A DNA stretch of 64,000 bases from Polyangium mundeleinium (GTDB lineage: Bacteria; Myxococcota_A; Polyangia; Polyangiales; Polyangiaceae): the NCBI RefSeq assembly GCF_028369105.1, contig NZ_JAQNDO010000001.1, positions 7,038,501 to 7,102,500 on the forward strand, read 5' to 3'. Position numbers and translations under genes: made by a program. Every line of letters begins with the position of its first letter. Position 1 is the stretch's first letter. Under the pieces are notes generated by a model. It was not told the DNA's origin. It did not search any database and was given only the letters and a program-made list of their open reading frames with translations. This document shows positions 35,158 through 44,800 of this stretch, piece by piece.

Positions 35158-36174
35158 TCAGTTGAGCTCGCTCTCGGGGCGTTCGGCCTGCTCGGCCTCG
35201 AGGAACGTCGCGGTGATCTCGCGTTCGAGCGCCAAGCTGATCTCCCGCTCGATGCCCTCGACGCTGCCCGCGAGCCGGGCGACGTTGATGGCATACACGA
35301 AGATCCGCGCACAAGGCGCATCCGCGCGTCCGCCGCGGGAGAGCTCGTCGGAGATGAGCCCATCCAGCAAGACGAGCGCCCGCGGATCGACGCCCTCGGC
35401 GACGAGCTCCATGCCGGGGACGTCGGAGACGTACACATCAGCGGCGTCCACGTACCGGCGCAGGACGGGATTCAGCCCGGCGATCGCCTTCTGCGCGAGC
35501 CCGGTGAAAGCCTCGCGGCCGGGCGCCCACGGAGGCAGCCCCATCTCGATGTCGAGCTCGCGCGCATGCAAAAACGCCTGCGTCGCGCCACGCATGTCAC
35601 CACGCTCGTCGCGTACGAGCCCGAGGTAATAGTACGCCTCGACGTGCCGCGGATCCTTCATCGCCGCCTCTTCCACGAGCCGCGCGGCCCGCTCCGTCTG
35701 CCCGATCTCGTAAAGCGCGCGCCCGACGAGGAACGTGTGATTCGGGTTGTCGTAAGGTCCGCTCGGGATCCGCTCGACGACACGCGCAGCCTCGTCCGTA
35801 TCCCCCTTCGCGAGCAGGGCATCGAACTTGAGGAGGAGCGCGTCGATGATCTCCTCGTCGACCTCGGCGAGATCGAGCGCCTGGTCGCACATCTCGATCG
35901 CCTGGTCGTACTCCCCGAGCGGGTGAATGTAGACCTCGGCGGCGTTGAGCATCGCCTCCAGGTACGTGTCGTCGAGGGCGATGGCCTGCCGGTAATTCTC
36001 GATCGCCTCCTCGCCGTCCCCTTCGAGGGCCGCGACGTACCCGAGGAGGTTGTGCGCCTCGGGGGAGTTGGGATCGAGCTCCAGCGCTCGGCGCGCCGAA
36101 GCCTCGGCGCCGCGGGTATCCCCACGCTGTATGAGATCCCACCCGCGATCGAGGTGGGCCGAGAACTGGTCCAT
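35158..36174 (-). CDS. TPR protein fused to an inactive minimal-zincin-like domain
   Basis: 338 residues. TPRs occupy ~1-210 (AEASARRALELDPNSPEAHNLLGY, EAIENYRQAIALDDTYLEAML and others). From about REAFTGLAQKAIAGLNP the sequence follows the minimal zincin (Zincin_1) family: VYVSDVPGMELVAEGVDP, ALVLLDGLISDELS and ARIFVYAINVARLAGS. Where that family has TLLHEIGHHFG, this protein has ALEREITATFLE: both zinc His residues are replaced (by Arg and Ala) while the Glu remains. It should not be a protease; the fold may serve binding. Cytoplasmic. First gene of a unit with the membrane protein and helicase genes. Confidence 0.75.
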   Translation of the reverse strand: MDQFSAHLDRGWDLIQRGDTRGAEASARRALELDPNSPEAHNLLGYVAALEGDGEEAIENYRQAIALDDTYLEAMLNAAEVYIHPLGEYDQAIEMCDQALDLAEVDEEIIDALLLKFDALLAKGDTDEAARVVERIPSGPYDNPNHTFLVGRALYEIGQTERAARLVEEAAMKDPRHVEAYYYLGLVRDERGDMRGATQAFLHARELDIEMGLPPWAPGREAFTGLAQKAIAGLNPVLRRYVDAADVYVSDVPGMELVAEGVDPRALVLLDGLISDELSRGGRADAPCARIFVYAINVARLAGSVEGIEREISLALEREITATFLEAEQAERPESELN

Positions 36175-36183
36175 GACGGCCTC

Positions 36184-36220
36184 AACAACTGTTCGACACT
36201 CCGCCCCAAGTCAAGTTGTT
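36184..36220 (-). promoter_or_regulatory. Inverted repeat in the 5' region of the TPR/zincin-like gene
   Basis: AACAACT (36184-36190) and AGTTGTT (36214-36220) are perfect 7-bp inverted arms 23 bp apart, 10 bp upstream of the start at 36174. They lie in a locally AT-richer patch that probably contains the promoter. This could be an operator; the evidence is symmetry and position only. Confidence 0.3.
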
Positions 36221-36222
36221 AA

Positions 36223-36316
36223 GGAGGGTGTGGGCTCGATGGCCCACACCCTACGGCCCTCAACTCCGCTTCGCTTCGTTCTTCGGGCCTACCCGGCGTC
36301 AGGGCTGCTGGCTCGA
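36223..36316 (+). repeat. Dispersed ~94-bp hairpin repeat, copy 2
   Basis: Same order as the element at 14948-15040, in the opposite orientation: GGAGGGTGT opening, stem, ACACCCTACGGCCCTCA, a TTCG-rich patch, CGGGCCTACCCGGC, then GCTGGCTCG. The stem here is GGGTGTGGGC / GCCCACACCC (36226-36251, 6-nt loop). Its inner base pairs differ from copy 1, yet pairing is kept. Confidence 0.8.
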
Positions 36317-36369
36317 CAGAATACGTCCAGGTGGGTCAGGGAGGCCTGGATTTCTGGTTTTTCGGAGGG

Positions 36370-38226
36370 TTACTCGTGGACGACCACGAGCGTGCCGCGG
36401 TTTTCGGGCGTCGACCAGACCGCGTGCCAGCCGCGGGGGAGGCGAGGCTCGCTCCAGAAGAAGATCTTCTTCGCGTCGAGCGGAGAGAGGTTCACGCACC
36501 CGTGGCTCATCTCGCGGCCGAAGTTCGAGTGCCAGAAAGCACCGTGCAGCGCGTACGAGCCCTCGAAGTACGCGACGTACGGGACGTCCTCGATGCTGTA
36601 CGGCAGGTCGCCCGCGACCGTACCGTCGCCGTCCATGGTCACCGCGATGTGCTTCTCGCGGATGCGGAACGTGCCCTTGATCGTCGAGTGATCCTTCGCC
36701 TTGTTCGTCGACTTGCGCCCCGGCGACACGAGCGCCGCGTACACGGGCTTGTCCCCCTCGAACGCGACGAGCGTCTTGCGCGTGATGTTCACGTCGAGCC
36801 ACTTCTCGCCCGGCGCGAGATCCGCCGGCGGCGAGCCAGGCTCGGTGTACGTGGCGTCGACGCCCTTCATCCACCAGCCCTCGGTGGTCTGCCGGTACAC
36901 GACCGACTTCACCGTCGCCGTGACCCCCGTGAGCCCGACCGCGGTGAACCGAGGCGCCGGGCCCTTCACCTTCACGTTCTTCTGCTCGTCGTCGATCTCG
37001 AACTTCGACGACTTCGTCGCGAGGATGAAGCCGACCTGCTTGGCGCCCTCGGGGACGTCGATGCCCTGCGAGGCCGGGGGCTTCACGATGTACATGCGGT
37101 CGCTCGGCGCGACGAGGCCCGCCGTGGTCTTGTACCAAGTCCGGCTGTTCCACGAGAACGTCTTGTCCACCGCGACGAAGAAGCCCTTCACCATGCGCTT
37201 GGCAACGGTGCCGTCCGCCTCGGACTCGAGCTCCTTCAGCGTGACGTTGACGGGCTTGCCCGGCTCGAGCTGCTGCCACCAGGGCTTCTGCGGCTCCTCG
37301 ATCGCAGGCCCCGCGTCGAGCATCGCTGCGACCTCGGCCGAAGGCATCGGCGCAGGCGCGCTCGGAGCGCCTTCCTGGCCCGCCGGAGCCGCCGTGGTGT
37401 CGGCCGCCGCCGAGGTGCTCGCCGAGGGCGTCGTCGCGGCCGACGCCGTTTGATCCTTCGCCGCCTCGTCCTTGGCTGCGCTCTCGGCCTCCTCTTCGGC
37501 CTTCTTCTTGCGGCGCGCCTTCTTCGCCATCTCGAGGTACGGCTCGTACTTGATCATGTCCTCCTTCGAGGGGACCGATCGGTAGAGCGGCGTGCCGTGC
37601 GCTGTGTTGTAGGCGTAGCGGTACGGCAGCACCTCTTCGAGGTTCGGCGACGTGATCCCCATGCGAACCTGGGGGTTCGAGAGATCCGTCGTGGAGTACT
37701 TGCCGCAGACGTAGCCGCCATCGAGCAAGCGGTACCAACCCTGCTGGCACGAAGCATTTTTCGTGGGGTTCGGATCCACCGGGACCTTGCCGCCGAGCCG
37801 GATGTAGCCGAGCCGCTTCTTGCTCGACTCCATCGTCGGATAGACCGGCGTCTGCACCGCCAGCGCCCCGAGCAGCGGTCCGGTGTACGGCTTCTCGGCC
37901 TCCGCGACCGCAGGGCTCGCGTCCTCGGCAGCGTCGGCGCCCGCGTCGCGCGTGTCGATCGGCGTCGCCGTCGCGACCCGCGCAGAGCCCTTCGGCGCCG
38001 GGGGCGTCGTGGGGGGAGGGGCGGGGAGCTGGCTCGTGCGCGTAGGCTTGTCGACCGACGCGCCGGGCGGAGCATCCCCATGGCAACCGCTGGCCCACGC
38101 GACCGCGCCCGCGAGGCCTGCCGCCACCGCGAAGCCAAGAGCACTCGCCACGAGGGTAGAGGGCGCCTTCGCCTCGGGAGGAGGCGGGGGCGCAGGCTCG
38201 CGACCCGCCGGCACGCGGGAGTTCAT
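36370..38226 (-). CDS. L,D-transpeptidase (YkuD) lipoprotein
   Basis: 618 residues from the ATG at 38226; upstream in-frame Mets at 38283, 38349 and 38406 exist, none with a good ribosome binding site. The N-terminus is Pro-rich, then a hydrophobic stretch ends AVAWASGCHGD, a possible lipobox or uncleaved anchor. Long Ala/Pro/Asp linkers follow. A Cys-containing SH3-like region (~150-230) contains WYRLLDGGYVCGKY. The C-terminal YkuD domain carries the catalytic motif HGAFWHSNFGREMSHGCVNLSP with Ser574-His575-Gly-Cys577. The predicted role is 3-3 cross-linking of peptidoglycan or attachment of a protein to it, in the periplasm. It is divergent from the gene at 38457. Confidence 0.88.
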   Translation of the reverse strand: MNSRVPAGREPAPPPPPEAKAPSTLVASALGFAVAAGLAGAVAWASGCHGDAPPGASVDKPTRTSQLPAPPPTTPPAPKGSARVATATPIDTRDAGADAAEDASPAVAEAEKPYTGPLLGALAVQTPVYPTMESSKKRLGYIRLGGKVPVDPNPTKNASCQQGWYRLLDGGYVCGKYSTTDLSNPQVRMGITSPNLEEVLPYRYAYNTAHGTPLYRSVPSKEDMIKYEPYLEMAKKARRKKKAEEEAESAAKDEAAKDQTASAATTPSASTSAAADTTAAPAGQEGAPSAPAPMPSAEVAAMLDAGPAIEEPQKPWWQQLEPGKPVNVTLKELESEADGTVAKRMVKGFFVAVDKTFSWNSRTWYKTTAGLVAPSDRMYIVKPPASQGIDVPEGAKQVGFILATKSSKFEIDDEQKNVKVKGPAPRFTAVGLTGVTATVKSVVYRQTTEGWWMKGVDATYTEPGSPPADLAPGEKWLDVNITRKTLVAFEGDKPVYAALVSPGRKSTNKAKDHSTIKGTFRIREKHIAVTMDGDGTVAGDLPYSIEDVPYVAYFEGSYALHGAFWHSNFGREMSHGCVNLSPLDAKKIFFWSEPRLPRGWHAVWSTPENRGTLVVVHE

Positions 38227-38456
38227 CGCCACGCGGGGCCGATCTTGTTCACGCCGAGGCCGATCCACTGGAGAGCTTCCCATCGCCGAAAAAAGTGCCT
38301 CGTCTTCCCGACCAGACGGGCTCGGGGGTCTTCGTACCCGTTCCTGCATCGTCGATCCAGTTCTCTGCAAAAGGGAGGTGAAAGCCGCTTGAAAGGAACG
38401 TGCCACGAAGCGCTCGGCCCGATGACGCCCGGCGAGGCGCTGCTACCGTAGGGGCC

Positions 38457-40001
38457 GTGGAGCAGCGGACGCAGCCCCGTGGCCGGACAGACACGAAAGA
38501 AGCGCCGGCCACGGCCCTCTCGCGGCTCCGCGCGGCCGCTCCACGCGCCTTCGTGGTTGCCCTGACGATCGCGCTCCTCCTGCATCTGCCGCTGCTCCCG
38601 ACGCGCCTGTTCGCTTGGCTCTCGGTGCTCTTCGGTGATCCGGTCGAGATGGTCGACATGGAGGGCGAGGTCGTGATCCCCATCGATCTCGATCTCGTGC
38701 CGGGAGAAACCCGAGCGCCCGCGCCCGCGCCGGATCCCGAGCCCACCGCCGCGGAGCCCGATCCTTCCGCCGAACCCACGAAGCAAGCCGAGATAAAGCC
38801 CAAGAAGAAGGCAGAGCCAGCCGACGCAGGCCCCGACGCCGAGGCGCCAGACGCAGGCCCCGACGCAGACGTCGAGGACGCAGGCGTGAACGACGCGGGG
38901 CCGGAGGACGCGGGGGTCGCCGATGCAGCGCCGCTCGATACGGATGGCGGCACGCAGGCGCCCGACGCGGGCGCGCCAGTCGCGGAGCTGCCGGACGCAG
39001 GTGCGGACGCGGAGGCGGTCGCGAAGGTCGAGCCGGATGCGGGCCCGGATGCGGCCGCTCCGGTGCCCGTCGCAGAGCTGCCCGACGCGAGCGCAGACGC
39101 GGGAGGCCCAAAGCTCAAAGATCCGCTCGCGGCCGCGGGTTCGGCTGCGGATATCGCGTCGAAAAACCCGAACGTCCAGGTGCTCATCGCCGGCGACAGG
39201 ATCCGCAAGCACGAGCTCGGAACCTGGTTCAGCCGCATCCTCGTGGGGATCCCGCAGTGGCAGTCCTTCTTCAAGGACACGCCCATCGATCCCATCCGCG
39301 ATCTCGACCATCTGCTCATCGCCGGCCCGCAGTTCCGCGACTCGCGCAAGGTCGTGGCCGTGATGGACTTCAACGTGCCCGAGCCGAAGATCCGCGCCGC
39401 GATCGAGGCCATCGTGAAGCGCAGCAATCCGCCCGGCCGCTGGCTCGAAGACGCGCCCGTGCCCGCAGCGATCGCCAAGGCGGACAAGGGCGAGCGCATC
39501 TTCGCGCTCGTCCCGGGCAAACGGATCCTCGTGGTTCTGCCCGCCGACGCGAAAGGCGAGCTCGCGAAGGTGAAGTCGACGAAGGGCTTCAACAAGTCGA
39601 GCGGCGTGGGAATCGCGCTCTCGATGGTCACGCCGCACCGGGCGTTCAAGGGCCTGCCGTTCCAGATCCCCGACACGTTCAAGTGGCTGCGGCTCTCCGT
39701 GACGCCCACGGACGACGGCGGCGCGGACGTGCTGCTCGAGGCGCAGGACAAGGACGCGTCCCTGGCCGAGAAGCACGCCGGGGAGCTCGGGCCCATCGTC
39801 GAGGGGTTCCGGAAGGTCGAGATCCCCTTCCTCGGCCGGTTCGAAGTGCTCGGGCCGACGCCGTTCGTCGCCGAAGGGGACCTGGTCCGCGCCACCACGC
39901 ACGTGACGAACAAGCAGCTCAAATACATCATGAGCGCCGTCGAGCAGCAGCTCGCGAAACAAGCAAAAGCCGCGGCAGAGGGCGGGAAAACGTCCCCCTG
40001 A
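38457..40001 (+). CDS. Membrane protein with Asp-Ala-Gly-rich linker
   Basis: 514 residues from a GTG at 38457. A short basic N-terminus is followed by one transmembrane helix (FVVALTIALLLHLPLLPTRLF, ~30-52), then ~150 residues dominated by Asp, Ala, Pro and Gly (repeats of DAGPDA type), and a folded C-terminal domain of ~280 residues beginning KNPNVQVLIAGDRIRKHELG. That domain contains VAVMDFNVPEPKIRAAIEAIV and alternates strands and helices; I do not recognise it. The single-anchor, linker, periplasmic-domain layout recalls TonB-like or cell-envelope spanning proteins, but no TonB motif was seen. Confidence 0.65.
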   Translation: MEQRTQPRGRTDTKEAPATALSRLRAAAPRAFVVALTIALLLHLPLLPTRLFAWLSVLFGDPVEMVDMEGEVVIPIDLDLVPGETRAPAPAPDPEPTAAEPDPSAEPTKQAEIKPKKKAEPADAGPDAEAPDAGPDADVEDAGVNDAGPEDAGVADAAPLDTDGGTQAPDAGAPVAELPDAGADAEAVAKVEPDAGPDAAAPVPVAELPDASADAGGPKLKDPLAAAGSAADIASKNPNVQVLIAGDRIRKHELGTWFSRILVGIPQWQSFFKDTPIDPIRDLDHLLIAGPQFRDSRKVVAVMDFNVPEPKIRAAIEAIVKRSNPPGRWLEDAPVPAAIAKADKGERIFALVPGKRILVVLPADAKGELAKVKSTKGFNKSSGVGIALSMVTPHRAFKGLPFQIPDTFKWLRLSVTPTDDGGADVLLEAQDKDASLAEKHAGELGPIVEGFRKVEIPFLGRFEVLGPTPFVAEGDLVRATTHVTNKQLKYIMSAVEQQLAKQAKAAAEGGKTSP

Positions 40002-40112
40002 CGCGCGATGGCCCCCACGTCCGCACCTTCGAAAGAGCCCGGAAGACTAGCCAGGGCGCGCGCGTTCGGTTAAGTCGACCCGCGCGCGACGCGCGACAGA
40101 GCACGCCCTGCC

Positions 40113-41348
40113 ATGCCCGCCGACCAAACGCCGCCCAAGTCGACGCTTGGGGCTTCGGGTCGCCTCACGGCGCCCTCCGCCCCAATCCCCGAAGTCCTCG
40201 CCGAGCTCGCCGGTCATCCGCGCGGCGACGATCTGGCCCGCCTCGTCCACGCCATCGCATTCGCCTGCGCCGACGAGCGAAGGACCTCGCTGCCCGACGG
40301 GGCCCGCGATGCCGCCGCCCGGCTCGGGCTCTCCACCGAGGACGCCGAGACCCCCTTCGGCAACGTGCTCGCCGCGCTCGAAAGGAGCCCGAACGAGCCC
40401 ACAGGGCCCGCGACACGCGCGCTCCTGTCCGCGCTGCTCGCCCGCGGCATCGCGCTCGCCCCGCCCGAAGGCGTGGAGGCCGAGCGACGCGTGATCGAAG
40501 CGCTCGCATGGGTCGCCGCGCACACGCCGCTCGACGCGCTCTCCGCGGCAGATGCCGCGCTCGGGCCGAAGGCAGACGGGCTCTGGCGGGAAGCCGCAGC
40601 GCTCGTGCGCAGGGCCGACGAAGGCGCAGCGCCGCTCGTGGGGCGCGCAGGAGCGCTCGTGATGGCCGCGGCGCTTGGCGCGAGCGCGTCGGCAGCGGCC
40701 CGGAGCGAGGCCAAGACGCTCGCCGCCGAGGCGCGTGATCCCGTGGTGCGCGCGCTCCTCCAGGACGCGCGGAGCCCCGGCGCCGCCGTGGCCGCAGGAG
40801 AGCTCGTCCCGCCGCCGCGTGGCCCTCTGGCGCTCGTGCTGCTCGCCGTGACGGGCCTGCTCTTCGTGATTCCGCTCGCCCGCCTGATCGGGCGTTTCGT
40901 GCTCCGGTACCGTTGCCCCGCGGAGATGCGGGTCTCGCCGCGCTCGATCACGGTGCTCGCAAAGACGGAGCTGCTCGGACGAACGGTGCGCGAGCGGGAG
41001 ATGGTCTTCCCGGTCGAGGGGCTCACGCGTGTGGCGCGCGAGGTGCGGTATCCGCGGCTCGCGATGTACGCGGGCCTCTTCGCGCTGGCGATCGGCAGCT
41101 ACATCGGCATCTCGCTTTTCGTCGACGGCGCGCGCGCGGGCTCGCCGGATCTGCTCGGGATGGGCGCGCTGCTCGTGGCCGTCTCCATCGCGATCGACTT
41201 CGCCCTGACGAACCTGATGCCCGCCTCGCGCGGGCGCTGCCGGGTGGTGCTCGTGCCGCAAAAGGGCCCGACGGTCGCGCTCGGCCGCCTCGACCCCGCG
41301 CTCGCGGACAGCGCCATCTGCCGTCTGCTCCAGGGCAGCTCGTCCTGA
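40113..41348 (+). CDS. Three-TM membrane protein with Ala-rich helical N-terminal domain
   Basis: 411 residues. Residues 1-~230 are Ala/Arg/Glu-rich helices without a signal peptide, probably cytoplasmic. Transmembrane segments lie at ~238-262 (LALVLLAVTGLLFVIPLARLIG), ~311-332 (LAMYAGLFALAIGSYIGISLF) and ~343-364 (LLGMGALLVAVSIAIDFAL). Between TM1 and TM2 there is a small beta-rich loop (CPAEMRVSPRSITVLAKTELLGR). No known family recognised. It follows the gene at 38457 by 111 bp on the same strand. Confidence 0.65.
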   Translation: MPADQTPPKSTLGASGRLTAPSAPIPEVLAELAGHPRGDDLARLVHAIAFACADERRTSLPDGARDAAARLGLSTEDAETPFGNVLAALERSPNEPTGPATRALLSALLARGIALAPPEGVEAERRVIEALAWVAAHTPLDALSAADAALGPKADGLWREAAALVRRADEGAAPLVGRAGALVMAAALGASASAAARSEAKTLAAEARDPVVRALLQDARSPGAAVAAGELVPPPRGPLALVLLAVTGLLFVIPLARLIGRFVLRYRCPAEMRVSPRSITVLAKTELLGRTVREREMVFPVEGLTRVAREVRYPRLAMYAGLFALAIGSYIGISLFVDGARAGSPDLLGMGALLVAVSIAIDFALTNLMPASRGRCRVVLVPQKGPTVALGRLDPALADSAICRLLQGSSS

Positions 41349-41536
41349 CGGCTGCGGCGACCTCACTCGGAAAAACGATCCAGAATTTGGCCCGACGCGC
41401 GCGCCTCGGATAGGGGACGTCGTGTACCGGCGATCCGGCGCGCGTGGCGCGGCCGGGTGGGCGAGGACCGACCCCAGTGGCTGAGCGCGTGGTGCGCGGC
41501 CGAGGCGGCAGCCTGCCGGATCGGGAGAGGTGTCTC

Positions 41537-41797
41537 ATGCGACGCAAGAGCGAGATGCTGGCGGAGCTCAAGCAGATGTTGAACGAGGCCCTCCGCGCGC
41601 AGAGCGCGGGCGCGAGCTACACGAAGCTCGCCAAGGCGCAGGGCGCGGTCGACGGGTACATGCGGGCGCTGCTCGACTCCGGCGTCGCCACGAAGCAGGA
41701 GCTGCTCGAGCTCGTCGCCTCCGAGCGCGCGCGCGTGAACGGCCCGGCGACGCGTGAGATGCTCTTGGAGACGGCCGCCGAGATCGCCGCGGCCTGA
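41537..41797 (+). CDS. Small helical protein
   Basis: 86 residues from the ATG at 41537, chosen over an upstream in-frame ATG because GGGAGAGG sits at 41523-41530. It is fully helical in appearance (MLAELKQMLNEALRAQSAGA, KQELLELVASERAR), with no Cys, signal or membrane segment. Possibly a DNA- or protein-binding accessory protein; no family recognised. A convergent hairpin follows 68 bp after its stop. Confidence 0.6.
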   Translation: MRRKSEMLAELKQMLNEALRAQSAGASYTKLAKAQGAVDGYMRALLDSGVATKQELLELVASERARVNGPATREMLLETAAEIAAA

Positions 41798-41864
41798 CGC
41801 GGAAGGGAAGGGGTTTGGGGCGAAGGGCACCATAGGCAACCCGAAGCCCCAAGCGTTGAAGGGG

Positions 41865-41890
41865 AGGGCGCGCCCCGAAAAGCGCGCCCT
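41865..41890. terminator. Bidirectional terminator hairpin between convergent genes
   Basis: Arms AGGGCGCGC (41865-41873) and GCGCGCCCT (41882-41890), perfect over 9 bp, with an 8-nt loop. It lies between the stop at 41797 (plus) and the stop at 41900 (minus), so it can serve both. Confidence 0.55.
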
Positions 41891-41899
41891 CGTCGTGCA

Positions 41900-44800
41900 T
41901 CAGGGCGAGACGATCGCGACGTCGCCACGCGGCCCCGCCTCGTCGAGGCGGCGCCACCAGTTGACGAGCATCAGCTTGCCGTCGACCTCGATCGGACGCG
42001 AGAACGCGCCGGCGAAGCCTTCCTGCTCGATGGCGCGCACCTTCCAGGTGATCTGATCACCCGTCGGCGTGCCCACGGCGTACCGGAGCTGGCCGGCCGT
42101 CGCGTCCTGGTAGGTGATGTGAATCTCGCCGCTCGCGCCGACGTAGATCGACGAGTCGTCGCCGACGAGGTGCTGCCCGTCGTCGAACTTCTGCGTGCCG
42201 TCGATCGTGAGGCCGTCGTCCACGATGCCCGTGAGCTTCACGGTCGTGCCCTTCGTGACCTGCGCGTAGCGGAGGCCTTCGGACAAACCGTCGACGTAGG
42301 AGAGGTGCCAGTCGCCCTTCTCGTCGATGAAGAGCGAAGCGCCGATGCCCATGTCGCCGGTGTCCGTGCCGTCGGCCGCTTGCCCGTCGATGATCGTCGT
42401 CTGCCACATGCCCGCGTTCTTCGAGGCGATCACGAGGTTGCCCCGGATGCGATCGTAGAACGCGACGCCCAACCCACCCTTCGGATCCAGCGCGACCGAG
42501 ATGTAGTCGCCCGCAGCCTCGGGGTAGGTGTCGATCTTCGCGGCGTCGATCGTGTCCGCGCACTGCGTCGCGCCGCCGATGTCCACGCACGCCGAGCCCG
42601 AACCGCACTTGGGCTCGCACGCCGTGAGCTTCTCCTGGCATCGGCCGGTCTCCAGCACGCACACGTCGCCGAGCGCGCAGTTGTACGCGCGGCAGGGCGT
42701 GGCCGCGTCGATGGCCACGTCCTCGAACGTCCAGTCCGCGCCCGTGGGCGTCGCGCTCGTCGCCGTCGCGAGGCGGACCTTCGACGAGATCGCGCCGTCC
42801 TTGCCAGGCTCGATCGAGAGGTACGCGATGGTGGGTTTGTCGCCCGCCATGATGAGCTTCGCGTACCGCCCGATGTCCGCCTGCCCCTTCTGCTCGACCG
42901 TGACGACGTTCCAGGCGCCGCCCACGCGCTGGGCGAACTTGAGGGCCTTGTTCGTCCGGTCGTAGTAGGCGACGGCGGGGCTGCCGTCGCTGCCCGTGGC
43001 GATGCTCGTCCACGTGCCGACGTCGTCGCCCGACTCGATCTGGCCGCCCCGGAAGCCGTTCTTGTTGAACTTCGCCGGATCGACCACGGGCTCGGCCGGG
43101 ACGCCGTCGATCGCGGCCCAGCCGATGTTCTCGCCGTTCCACGTGCCGACGACGAGATCACCCCAGCTATTTTCGTTCGCCCAGTCCGCCTCGACGTACC
43201 CGGCGACCCAGATCGTCTTGCCCGAGACGGCGACCGACGTGTACGCGCCGATCAGCCCGGGATCGAGCGTCGTGCAGGTCGGCGCGACGCAGGTGTACCC
43301 CGACTGCCCGATCGCGCTGTCGTCGCCGCCGCAGCTGCAGCCGGCGAACGAGCCCGCCGTGCCGATGATCGCGAGCCCGGAGAGCGCGCGGATCGTGCGG
43401 CGCGCCGAAAGACGACGCGCGGGAGCGGGCGCCGGCGCGGGTTTCGCCGCCGCGGCCTTCGGCGAACGGCGACGGCCGAACCGGATCACCGCGCCGAGAA
43501 GCGCGAGGCCCACGAGCCACATCGGCTTGCCCTGCGTGCGATCGTCGCCGACGACGGCGCAGCCGCAGCCTTCGCCCGTGATGAGCGCGCGACCACGGAT
43601 GAGCGCCTGCGAAGCCTCGGCCACGTTGCCCTCGGCGTCCTCGGCCTCGACGTCGATCTCGGCCGCCTCGCCCACGTCGATCGTCCCGAGCTCGGTGGCA
43701 GGCTTCCACGGAGACCACGCGCCGCCGTCGAGCCGGTAACGCACGCGGGACTCGCCGCCGCCGCCCACGAGGTCGCGGACGTTCACGGACACGCGGTTGC
43801 CTTCCTGCACCTCACCGACCGCGATCACGGGCGGCTCGGCGTCGATCACGACCTCGATCTCGGCCGGCGTCTCGTCGAGCGTCTCGGGCTTGCCCACGAC
43901 GCGCGAGCGCACGCTCACCGTGTGCTTGCCCTGCAGACGCAGCCACTCGTCGCGCACGTCGATGTTCCGCTCGCGGGTGAACGGCTTCCACATGCCGTTA
44001 TCGACGCGGTACGAGTACTCGACGGGCACGACGCCCGTGTCGCTCGGCGACGACATCTGCAGCGCCACGACCGGCGTGTTCTCCTCGTCCACCGTCCCGA
44101 GGCGGAAGCCCGTGCGATCGAGCTTCTTCTCGATCACGCGCGCCGTCGTCTCGATCGGATCGGCCTTCGCCCCGGAGCCCGGGTTCGGGGCCAGAGGCAT
44201 CGCCTGCCCGATGCCGAGCGTGGCGAAGATGCCGAGGTAGTTGTCGCTGCCCTTCGCGAGCTTGCGCAGACCGGCGGAGCCCTGGCCTTCCACGGTCTCG
44301 GGGATCGTGAGCGTCAGGCCCACCGAGTCGAGCGCGCCCGCGATGTCGATCGGGTTGATCCCGCCGAGGAACTGCGAGCCGAGGCTGCCGATGAGGCCCT
44401 GGAGCGCGCCCGCGATGACCGTCGGATCCTCGCGGAGGAGCTCGGAGTTCGTGACCACGCCGTTCGACACGCCGATCTTCTCGAGCACCGGCAGCAGGCC
44501 ATCCGGCGTGACCGTGAGGTTCACGGGGACGTCGAGATCGAAGGTCGCCGTCATGAAGCGGATGAAGCGGTCCGTCGACCAGATGTAGAAGTCGAACGAG
44601 GCTTGCTCGAGCCGCACGCGGATCAGCGGATCCGTGTTGATGTCCGTGCCGTTGCCGAACGTCGCCGTCGGCGGGCGGCCCGGCCGGATGACGAGCGCGA
44701 CCTGCTGCGGCTCACGCTGGAGCCCGAGGTCCCGGAGCGAGCTCGCGAGCAGCGCGAGCGTGCCCGAGGCGAGCTGCGGCACCGTCTCGGTCGAGATGCC

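Noticed and set aside
41349-41536. tRNA or small RNA gene in the gap before the 86-residue protein
   Set aside because: No cloverleaf, no TTCGA-type T-arm and no clear hairpin/terminator pair found. No tRNA was seen elsewhere in the window either.
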